Source of the DNA: Microbacterium sp. 1S1
GTDB taxonomy: Bacteria > Actinomycetota > Actinomycetes > Actinomycetales > Microbacteriaceae
Reading direction: 5' to 3'
Length of the DNA stretch: 64,000 nucleotides
Assembly (NCBI RefSeq): GCF_008271365.1
Contig: NZ_CP043430.1
Location: 1,550,001 to 1,614,000, forward strand
The stretch's first letter is position 1, and each line of letters starts with the position of its first letter. The position numbers and the translations under genes are program-made. Of this stretch, positions 58,219-64,000 are shown piece by piece. Below the pieces are notes generated by a model. That model searched no databases and was not told the origin of the DNA. It was given only the letters and a program-made list of their open reading frames with translations.

Positions 58219-58295
58219 CCCGCGCACCGGGTCACTCCGATCCGATGCGGCGCAGGCTCCGAACGCCTGGAGAACCGTGAACGAGGGGTGGGGGA

Positions 58296-58862
58296 ATGGC
58301 AGCCGACCGCTGGGGTGAGGCGCTGGAGCAGGCGGGGGACGGTATCGTCGCCGGCCGGGCGATGGATGGCGACGTCGCCGCGTTCGCGGTGCTCGTACGC
58401 AGGTACACGCCGATGATGAGGGCCTACACGCAGCGGATGCTCAACGCGTCCGCCGAGGTCGACGACATCGTGCAGGATGCGTTCGTGACCGCGTGGCAGC
58501 GGTTCGGCGAGCTCGAGGATCCTGCGAAGGTCAAGAGCTGGCTCATGCGGATCGTGAGCCGGAAGGCGGTGGACCGGCTGCGTCGGACGCGACCGGCGCT
58601 CGACGTCGACGAGCTCGACCGTCCGGCGCCGCCGCAGGCCGCGCCGGACGCGGTCGTCGAGGCGCGGGCGGGCGTGGCGGCCCTGGGAGCCGCCCTGAAC
58701 GAACTGCCGGAGGCGCAGCGGGAGTGCTGGGTGCTGCGCGAGCTGGGCGAGTACAGCTACGAGGAGATCGCCGAGGAACTCGGCATCCCCGTCAGCACGG
58801 TGCGCGGGCTGCTGTCCCGCGCGCGACGATTCCTGATCACGCGGATGGAGGCGTGGCGATGA
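58296..58862 (+). CDS. ECF-type RNA polymerase sigma factor
   Basis: 188 residues. Region 2 (AFAVLVRRYTPMMRAYTQRMLNASAEVDDIVQDAFVTAWQRF) and region 4 (LNELPEAQRECWVLRELGEYSYEEIAEELGIPVSTVRGLLSRARRFL) are intact, with a short linker, so it is a two-domain sigma factor. ATG 58296 with a purine-rich GAGGGGTGGGGG site. ATGA overlap with the next gene, a candidate anti-sigma/Asp23 fusion. Likely drives the Asp23 genes under envelope stress. Confidence 0.9.
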   Translation: MAADRWGEALEQAGDGIVAGRAMDGDVAAFAVLVRRYTPMMRAYTQRMLNASAEVDDIVQDAFVTAWQRFGELEDPAKVKSWLMRIVSRKAVDRLRRTRPALDVDELDRPAPPQAAPDAVVEARAGVAALGAALNELPEAQRECWVLRELGEYSYEEIAEELGIPVSTVRGLLSRARRFLITRMEAWR

Positions 58863-59461
58863 CCGACCACAACGAGCACGACGAGCTGCGCCGCCTCGGC
58901 CTGGAGCCCGACGACCTGGACGGGCACACGATCGAGGAGCTCAGCGACTACCTGGACGCCGGGCGCACCCCGAAAGACCTCACGATCGAGGAATCGCCGG
59001 GGTGCCAGCTCGCCCTCGACGCCCTGGAGCGACTGCGCGGGCTCGGCAGCGCACTGATGGACGAAGACGCGGCAGCGGCCCCACCCGCGGACGAGAGCTG
59101 GGTCGAGCGCGTTCTCAGTGGCATCGCGATGGATGCGCAGGCGGGACGACGCATCCCGTTCGCCTCCGACGATCCGGGCGTGGAGCTGGCGATCACCGAA
59201 GGGGCCGTGCGCGGACTGGTCCGTGCCGCAGAGGAGGCCGTTCCCGGAGTGCTGGTGGGCCGCTGTCGGCTGCACGGCGACGTCACCGTGCCAGGGGCCC
59301 CGGTGCGTGCGGCGATCGATGCGAGCGTGCGCCTCGGCGATCCGATCCGCAGCGCGGCCGATCGGCTGCGCGCGGAGGTGGATACCCGGCTGCGTCGTCA
59401 TACCGAGTTGCAGGTCGTCGGGATCGATGTCGCGATCACCGACGTCAGGGAGGGGGCCTGA
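58859..59461 (+). CDS. Putative anti-sigma-like N-domain fused to an Asp23-like domain
   Basis: 200 residues. N-terminal part (about 20-95: HTIEELSDYLDAGRTPKDLTIEESPGCQLALDALERLRGL ... DESWVERVLSGIAMDAQAGRRIPF) resembles anti-sigma factors of the LxxYLDG/mRxGR type but keeps only one Cys and lacks the HxxxCxxC zinc motif. C-terminal part (about 100-200) has Asp23 periodicity (GAVRGLVRAAEEAVPGVLVG ... LRRHTELQVVGIDVAITDV). Co-translated with the sigma factor (ATGA) and overlapping the next gene (TGATG). A role as sigma regulator that senses the Asp23 scaffold is inference. Confidence 0.65.
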   Translation: MTDHNEHDELRRLGLEPDDLDGHTIEELSDYLDAGRTPKDLTIEESPGCQLALDALERLRGLGSALMDEDAAAAPPADESWVERVLSGIAMDAQAGRRIPFASDDPGVELAITEGAVRGLVRAAEEAVPGVLVGRCRLHGDVTVPGAPVRAAIDASVRLGDPIRSAADRLRAEVDTRLRRHTELQVVGIDVAITDVREGA

Positions 59462-59847
59462 TGAGCGAGGCAGAGCTGACGAAGGAAGCCCGCGCGGACC
59501 TCGCGTTCCGGATCGAGTCGGCGCTGCGCTCGTGCTCGGGCGTCCGCGGCGTCTACCGGTCCGCGTCGCTCGTCTCGAACCTCGTCCGCGCGGGTGCGGC
59601 GGCCTGGGGAGGCCCGCACGCAGCCGACCCGCTCGTGTCGGTCGCGGTCGGCGTGGACGGCGTCGCGGTGGGTGCTTCGATCGGGGTCGACGGGCGGGTG
59701 AGCAGCGTCGCGACGCTCCGGCACGCCCGCGACGCCGTGGACGCCGTGCTGCGAGCGGCCGGTCTGCACCGCACGAGCCTCACGCTGACCGTGGCCTACG
59801 TGCAGAGCGCCGGCGAGCCGGTCCCGGGGGAGCGCCGCCGACCGTGA
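59461..59847 (+). CDS. Asp23-like protein at the end of the cluster
   Basis: 128 residues, soluble. The pattern ARADLAFRIESALRSCSGVRGVYRS ... PLVSVAVGVDGVAVGASIGVDGRVSSVATLRHARDAVDAVLRAAGLHRTSLTLTVAYV follows Asp23/YloU organisation. TGATG overlap with the preceding fusion. Converges with the quinone-reductase-like gene 24 bp on. Likely another subunit of the envelope-stress assembly. Confidence 0.65.
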   Translation: MSEAELTKEARADLAFRIESALRSCSGVRGVYRSASLVSNLVRAGAAAWGGPHAADPLVSVAVGVDGVAVGASIGVDGRVSSVATLRHARDAVDAVLRAAGLHRTSLTLTVAYVQSAGEPVPGERRRP

Positions 59848-59871
59848 CCGCCGTCGGCAGCGCCCCTCCGC

Positions 59872-60717
59872 TCACACCAGGGCGCGGAGGCCCTCGACGA
59901 GCGGCGTCGTCGGGCGGCCGATGAGGCGCCGCAGCGTGCCGTCGGTGTCGGCAAGCGCCCCGTCGCGGATGCCCGCGTCGAGCGCGACGACGAACCCGGC
60001 GGTACCCTCGTCGAGGCCGGCGGCCCGGAGCGCGGCGAACTGTTCGTCGGCGGACAGCGGCAGGAAGGAGACCTCGCGTCCCGTGACCTCGGACATCGCG
60101 GTCGCCAGGTCGGCGTAGGTCCAGGCGACGTCTCCGGCCAGTTCGTACACCGCGCCGATGTGGCCGTCCTCGGTGGCGACGACGGCCGCCGCCTCGGCGA
60201 AGTCCTTGCGGCTGGCGGAGGCGACGCGGCCGTCCCCGGTCCCGGCGCTGAGCGTGCCGGTCTCCGCGGCACGAGCGAGATCAGCCGCGTAGTTCTCGGT
60301 GTACCAGTTGTTGCGGAGGATCACGGCGGGGAGGCCCGCCGCCGCGATGAGCTCCTCGGTGGCCTTGTGCTCGGGAGCCAGGACGAGAGCGCTCGTTGTG
60401 GCCTTCGGAGCACTCGTGTAGATGAGCTTCGACACGCCGGCGTCCGTGGCGGCGTCGATGACCACCCGATGCTGCGCGACGCGCTGCCCCACCTCGGAGC
60501 CGGAGACGAGCACGACGGTGTCGACGCCGTCGACCGCGGCCGTGACCGAGGCCGGGTCGGTGTAGTCCAGGTGCACGACCGGGACGCCGAGGTCGGAGCC
60601 CTTGGCGACGTCGCGAGCGCCGGCGCGGATCGCCTGCGGGTCGACACCGCGGTCGAGGAGCGCGGCGATGATGAGGCGGCCGAGGTGACCGGTGGAACCG
60701 GTGACGAGGATGGTCAT
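59872..60717 (-). CDS. NAD(P)H-binding SDR, quinone oxidoreductase (QOR2)-like
   Basis: 281 residues. Atypical short-chain dehydrogenase of the NmrA/QOR2 group: TGSTGHLGRLIIAALLDRG nucleotide-binding start, VVHLDYTDPASV, VLVSGSEVGQR, YTSAPKATTSALVLAPEHKATEE and RNNWYTENY. These proteins reduce quinones or sense NADPH. ATG 60717 with an AAAGGACC site. Divergent from an HxlR regulator with one N-terminal cysteine, the same pairing as QorR with its qor target in corynebacteria. Confidence 0.87.
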   Translation of the reverse strand: MTILVTGSTGHLGRLIIAALLDRGVDPQAIRAGARDVAKGSDLGVPVVHLDYTDPASVTAAVDGVDTVVLVSGSEVGQRVAQHRVVIDAATDAGVSKLIYTSAPKATTSALVLAPEHKATEELIAAAGLPAVILRNNWYTENYAADLARAAETGTLSAGTGDGRVASASRKDFAEAAAVVATEDGHIGAVYELAGDVAWTYADLATAMSEVTGREVSFLPLSADEQFAALRAAGLDEGTAGFVVALDAGIRDGALADTDGTLRRLIGRPTTPLVEGLRALV

Positions 60718-60782
60718 GGGGGTCCTTTCGTTGCTGACACCCCGGACAACCACCGGGGCGGGGCCTGACATTCCGGCGGGAG

Positions 60783-60810
60783 GGTACCCACTTTTTGGTA
60801 AGGTACCCAC
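60783..60810. promoter_or_regulatory. HxlR operator repeat and -10 box
   Basis: GGTACCCAC occurs twice, at 60783-60791 and 60802-60810 (19 bp apart), directly before GTG 60811. TAAGGT (60799-60804) lies 6 nt before that GTG and predicts a leaderless transcript under autoregulation. Confidence 0.65.
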
Positions 60811-61176
60811 GTGACGGTGAGTTTTGCGCAGATCCGCGGTTCGCAACCCGCTCTCTTCGACCAGGGCTGCGGCACGCGCATTGTTCTGGACCACATCATG
60901 AGCAAGTGGGGCGTTCTCGTGCTCTCGAGCCTCTCCGACGGCACGCGGCGCTGGGGTGAGCTCCGGCGCGAGGTGGATGGGATCAGCGAGAAGATGCTGG
61001 CCTCCACCCTCCGCACGCTCACCGACGACGGCCTGGTGCACCGCGAATCGCTGCCGACCGTGCCGCCGCACGTCGAGTACAGCCTCACGCCTCTCGGGCG
61101 CGACCTGATGGAGCGGATGCTCCCCTTGATGGAGTGGGTGGCTGCACACGCGGACGGAATGCTCGGTCGGGAATGA
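60811..61176 (+). CDS. HxlR family transcriptional regulator (QorR-like)
   Basis: 121 residues, an HxlR/DUF24 winged helix (RIVLDHIMSKWGVLVLSSLSDGTRRWGELRREVDGISEKMLASTLRTLTDDGLV). It has a single cysteine, Cys20, just ahead of the domain (QGCGTRIVLDHI), the position used for disulfide-based quinone or diamide sensing in QorR. GTG 60811 lies at the edge of a repeat operator. Its target is most likely the divergent quinone-reductase-like SDR. Confidence 0.88.
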   Translation: MTVSFAQIRGSQPALFDQGCGTRIVLDHIMSKWGVLVLSSLSDGTRRWGELRREVDGISEKMLASTLRTLTDDGLVHRESLPTVPPHVEYSLTPLGRDLMERMLPLMEWVAAHADGMLGRE

Positions 61177-61181
61177 ACTAC

Positions 61182-61219
61182 GGAATCCTTCGCTGATCGC
61201 GCAACGACATATGGAATCC
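61182..61219 (+). promoter_or_regulatory. Direct repeats upstream of the APC permease
   Basis: GGAATCC repeats at 61182-61188 and 61213-61219, 31 bp apart (three helical turns), each followed by TCGC within 2-3 bp. They are just upstream of the -35 box at 61238 and could bind an activator. Confidence 0.4.
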
Positions 61220-61237
61220 GTCGCGGGATGAAAACTA

Positions 61238-61267
61238 TTGACGGGATCCCGCGGTCAGCCCTACTGT
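61238..61267 (+). promoter_or_regulatory. APC permease promoter (leaderless)
   Basis: TTGACG (61238-61243), 18-bp spacer, TACTGT (61262-61267), ending 7 nt before ATG 61275. No ribosome-binding site. Confidence 0.65.
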
Positions 61268-61274
61268 TCTGAGC

Positions 61275-62813
61275 ATGGCAACGACGCCCATCCACCTCGA
61301 ACGTCCCGACGGCAAGGGCCTGGCAGCAGGCACGCTCGGCCTGTGGGGATCCACCGTCATCGGCCTGGCCTCCACGGCCCCGGTCTACTCGCTCGTCGCA
61401 ACGCTCGGCTTCGTCGTGCTCGCCGTCGGCGCGCAGGCGCCGATCGCGTTCATCATCGCCTTCGTGCCGATGCTGCTGATCGCCTTCGCCTACCGCGAGC
61501 TCAACAACGCCGTGCCCGACTGCGGGACCACCTTCACCTGGGGCACCAAGGCCTTCGGGCCGTGGGTGGGGTGGATGGGCGGCTGGGGGGTCGCGGTCGC
61601 CGGAATGGTCGTGCTCGCGAACCTCGCGCAGATCGCCTCCGTGTACTTCTGGTCGCTGCTCGGTCAGGACCTGGAGAACAACGACTGGCGGGTCGTGGTC
61701 GTGGCCGTCCTCTTCATCGCCGCGATGACGTGGGTGAGCTGGCGCGGCGTCGAGATCGGCGAGCGCATCCAGAACGTGCTCCTCGCGATCCAGTACCTCG
61801 CGCTCGCGATCTTCGTCGTCACGGCCCTCTGGCAGTTCTTCACGGGCGACGCCCCCGACGCCACCCCGTTCTCGTGGGAGTGGCTGAACCCGTTCGGGTT
61901 CACCGACTGGTCGGGCTTCACGGAGGCCATCCTCCTCGCGCTCTTCATCTACTGGGGCTGGGACACGTGCCTGGCCCTGAACGAGGAGACGAAGGACCCG
62001 AAGCGCATCCCCGGACGGGCCGCGGTGCTCACCTGCGTCATCCTCCTGGTGACCTACGTCGCCGTGACGATCGCCGCGATGATGTACGCCGGTCTGGGTG
62101 AGGACGGCACCGGGCTCGGCAACGAGGCCAACGCCGACGACTTCTTCCTCGCCATCAAGGACGGCCTGCTCGGTCCGTTCGGCTGGGTGCTGGTGGTCGC
62201 GGTCATCATCTCGGCGATCTCGTCCACTCAGACGACGATCCTCCCGACCGCCCGCGGCACGCTCGCGATGGGTGTCTATCGCGCGCTCCCGGCGAAGTTC
62301 AAGGACGTGCACCCGGTCTACAAGACGCCCTCGTTCTCGACCATCGTCATGGGCGTCGTCGCCTCGCTGTACTACGTCGGCATGACGCTGATCAGCGACA
62401 ACATCCTGCAGGACTCGATCCTGTCGCTGGGACTCGCCATCGCCTTCTATTACGCGATCACCGGCTTCGCCTGCGTCTGGTACTTCCGGGCCGACCTGCG
62501 CCGCTCCGCCCGCGACCTGTTCTTCAAGGGGATCTTCCCGCTGCTCGGTGCGCTGCTGCTGACGGGGGCGTTCGTCCAGTCGGCGATCGACATGTGGGAC
62601 GTGGACTACGGCTATACCGTGCTCTTCGGGATCGGCGGCACGTTCGTGATCGGCATCGGCTCGCTGGCGATCGGCCTGGTCCTGATGTTCCTCTGGTACC
62701 TCTTCCCGCGGTCGAAGCGGTTCTTCCGTGGCGAGAGCCTGAACCGCGAGACCCAGGTGATGGTGCCGGAGGAGCCGGGCGCGATGATCCGCTCGGTCGA
62801 CGGGGGCATCTGA
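61275..62813 (+). CDS. APC family amino acid permease
   Basis: 512 residues, about 12 membrane helices. The first helix is broken by the APC substrate motif (LGLWGSTVIGLASTAPVYSLVATLG), and YRELNNAVPDCGTTFTWGTKAFGPWVGWMGGW is typical of the APC superfamily. Likely proton-coupled uptake of an amino acid or amine; specificity unknown. Monocistronic, with its own strong leaderless promoter and upstream direct repeats. Confidence 0.92.
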   Translation: MATTPIHLERPDGKGLAAGTLGLWGSTVIGLASTAPVYSLVATLGFVVLAVGAQAPIAFIIAFVPMLLIAFAYRELNNAVPDCGTTFTWGTKAFGPWVGWMGGWGVAVAGMVVLANLAQIASVYFWSLLGQDLENNDWRVVVVAVLFIAAMTWVSWRGVEIGERIQNVLLAIQYLALAIFVVTALWQFFTGDAPDATPFSWEWLNPFGFTDWSGFTEAILLALFIYWGWDTCLALNEETKDPKRIPGRAAVLTCVILLVTYVAVTIAAMMYAGLGEDGTGLGNEANADDFFLAIKDGLLGPFGWVLVVAVIISAISSTQTTILPTARGTLAMGVYRALPAKFKDVHPVYKTPSFSTIVMGVVASLYYVGMTLISDNILQDSILSLGLAIAFYYAITGFACVWYFRADLRRSARDLFFKGIFPLLGALLLTGAFVQSAIDMWDVDYGYTVLFGIGGTFVIGIGSLAIGLVLMFLWYLFPRSKRFFRGESLNRETQVMVPEEPGAMIRSVDGGI

Positions 62814-62839
62814 GACGCAGGATGCGCGCGTGGCTGTCC

Positions 62840-62845
62840 TAGGCT
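62840..62845 (+). promoter_or_regulatory. Predicted leaderless -10 box of truA
   Basis: TAGGCT ends 6 nt before GTG 62852. Confidence 0.5.
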
Positions 62846-62851
62846 GGCCTC

Positions 62852-63700
62852 GTGCGCATCCGGCTCGACATCGCCTACGACGGCACCCATTTCCGCGGGT
62901 GGGCCACGCAGCCGACACTCCGCACCGTGCAGGGGACGCTGGAGGCGGCGCTCGCCCGGATCGTCGGCTCCGACGTGCGGTTCGTCGTGGCCGGCCGTAC
63001 CGATGCCGGCGTGCATGCGAGCGGGCAGGTGGCGCACGTCGACCTCGACGACGCGCAGTGGGCACGGATCCAGGCGCGGCACGGCCGCGCCGCCGAGGAC
63101 CCGGCGGGCAGCATCGCGGCGCGGATGCGCGGGGTGCTCGGCGCCTACCCGGATGTGACCGTCACCCGTTCCTCCCTCGCTCCGGCGGGATTCGACGCCC
63201 GTTTCTCCGCCGTCTGGCGGCGCTACCGCTATCGCCTGGCCGACGACCTCGCCGGTTATGACCCGTTGCGGCGTCTCGACACCACGACGATCCGCGGTCG
63301 GCTGGACGCGGAAGCCATGGACGCCGCCGCCCGGACGCTCATCGGGTTGCATGACTTCGCGGCGTACTGCAAGCCGCGGGAGGAAGCCACGACGATCCGC
63401 ACGCTGCTCGACTACCGGTGGGAGCGCGACGCGGACGGTGTGCTCGTGGCCGAGGTCAAGGCCGACGCGTTCTGTCACAGCATGGTGCGGGCACTGGTCG
63501 GCGCCTGTGCGGCCGTGGGGGAGGGGCGCCTCGACGTGGGCGACCTCGTCGTCCTCCGCGACGCGCTGACGAGGACGAGCGAGTTCAAGGTGCTCGCGGC
63601 CCGCGGGCTCACCCTCACCGAGGTCGGATACCCCGCCGACGACCTCCTCGCCACCCGGGCGGCGCAGACCCGCGCTCGGCGCGACCACGAGGCCGGCTGA
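62852..63700 (+). CDS. truA: tRNA pseudouridine(38-40) synthase TruA
   Basis: 282 residues. YDGTHFRGWATQP, the catalytic Asp51 in AGRTDAGVHA and the RFSAVWRRYRY segment identify TruA, which makes pseudouridine in the tRNA anticodon arm. C-terminal SMVRALVGACAAVGEGR is conserved. GTG start set by the -10 box. Confidence 0.96.
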   Translation: MRIRLDIAYDGTHFRGWATQPTLRTVQGTLEAALARIVGSDVRFVVAGRTDAGVHASGQVAHVDLDDAQWARIQARHGRAAEDPAGSIAARMRGVLGAYPDVTVTRSSLAPAGFDARFSAVWRRYRYRLADDLAGYDPLRRLDTTTIRGRLDAEAMDAAARTLIGLHDFAAYCKPREEATTIRTLLDYRWERDADGVLVAEVKADAFCHSMVRALVGACAAVGEGRLDVGDLVVLRDALTRTSEFKVLAARGLTLTEVGYPADDLLATRAAQTRARRDHEAG

Positions 63701-63754
63701 TCGTCGGGATCCGGAGCCGGGGGCACAGATGGGGCGGGTAGCGTGGGGACGATC

Positions 63755-64000
63755 ATGAAGGTCATCTCCTACAACCTGCGCAAGCACCGGGCCGCCGGCG
63801 AGCTCGCGGCGCTCGTCGACGAGCATGATCCCGACATCCTCTGCCTGCAGGAGTGCGACGTCCCAGAGCTGCCGGATCGGATCGGCGGTCTCGTGCTCGC
63901 GGACGCGACGCAGGGCAACCGGCTCGGGCTCGCGCTGTTCTACCGCGAGAGCACCTACCGCCTGCAGGGCATCCGGACCCTCGGCCTCAAGAAGTCGCTG
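63755..64000 (+). CDS. Endonuclease/exonuclease/phosphatase family protein (3' end outside window)
   Basis: 82 codons visible; the gene continues past the right edge. MKVISYNLRKH and DPDILCLQECD are the first two EEP motifs (Asn and Glu metal ligands). The family includes DNA exonucleases, phosphodiesterases and sphingomyelinases; the part seen does not decide. TAGCGT (63739-63744) lies 10 nt before ATG 63755. Confidence 0.8.
   Translation, partial: MKVISYNLRKHRAAGELAALVDEHDPDILCLQECDVPELPDRIGGLVLADATQGNRLGLALFYRESTYRLQGIRTLGLKKSL

Overview
The window is a 64-kb piece of chromosome from a high-GC (about 70 %) Gram-positive actinobacterium. Gene order, codon use and family versions (single-subunit-type RpoB/RpoC, System II cytochrome c maturation, menaquinone genes, Asp23 cluster with a sigma factor, mostly GTG/ATG starts, very many leaderless genes) fit Microbacteriaceae, most likely Microbacterium; this is inference from the sequence alone. 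I see no prophage, transposase, CRISPR array or integrase: it reads as core chromosome with small accessory islands.

Layout. 1-1.3 kb: a flavin oxidoreductase (cut by the left edge) and a divergent MerR regulator. 1.3-5.6 kb: thiol/cytochrome c biogenesis operon (TlpA/ResA, CcdA, ResB, CcsB). 5.6-11.8 kb: a 2H phosphoesterase, then a YhgE/Pip + MMPL export operon with a divergent TetR. 11.8-16.3 kb: menaquinone genes menC, menB, menE around a PadR + membrane-protein pair. 16.4-21.4 kb: a methyltransferase, a two-component system and an ABC exporter. 21.4-25.8 kb: small housekeeping genes (ComB-like, DUF3054, SprT-like, TPR, spermidine-synthase-like, LCP). 26-32.4 kb: sugar ABC importer + cytosolic GH3 glycosidase + RpiR regulator + PfkB kinase. 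32.5-38 kb: oligopeptide-type ABC importer. 38.2-45.9 kb: rpoB-rpoC. 46-52.1 kb: PfkB kinase, tRNA-Tyr, FBP zinc-finger protein, enoyl-CoA hydratase, a membrane protein with an apparent frameshift, inositol-phosphatase family enzyme, M23 peptidase, tRNA-Thr and tRNA-Met. 52.1-55.6 kb: CPBP protease, a tiny acidic protein, an MFS exporter with its TetR. 55.7-59.9 kb: a nine-gene Asp23/AmaP envelope-stress cluster containing an ECF sigma factor. 59.9-64 kb: quinone-reductase-like SDR with a divergent HxlR, APC permease, truA, and a partial exonuclease/phosphatase.

How it works together. The Res/Ccs and Men genes feed the same respiratory chain (c-type cytochromes and menaquinone). Several transport units carry their own regulator and visible operators (MerR, two TetR, PadR, HxlR). 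The sugar importer, cytosolic GH3, RpiR and kinase look like one catabolic unit, possibly for wall-derived amino sugars, with a peptide importer next door. The Asp23 cluster looks like a self-contained stress module with its own sigma factor and a candidate anti-sigma/Asp23 fusion.

Most noteworthy: (i) about 18 genes have a TAnnnT -10 box only 6-7 nt before the start codon, i.e. predicted leaderless mRNAs; (ii) RpoB carries Asn at the position of E. coli His526 in the rifampicin region; (iii) an MMPL pump has a C-terminal ABC-ATPase-like domain lacking the catalytic lysine; (iv) nested-palindrome intergenic elements of several families; (v) a likely +1 frameshift in a proline-rich tail.
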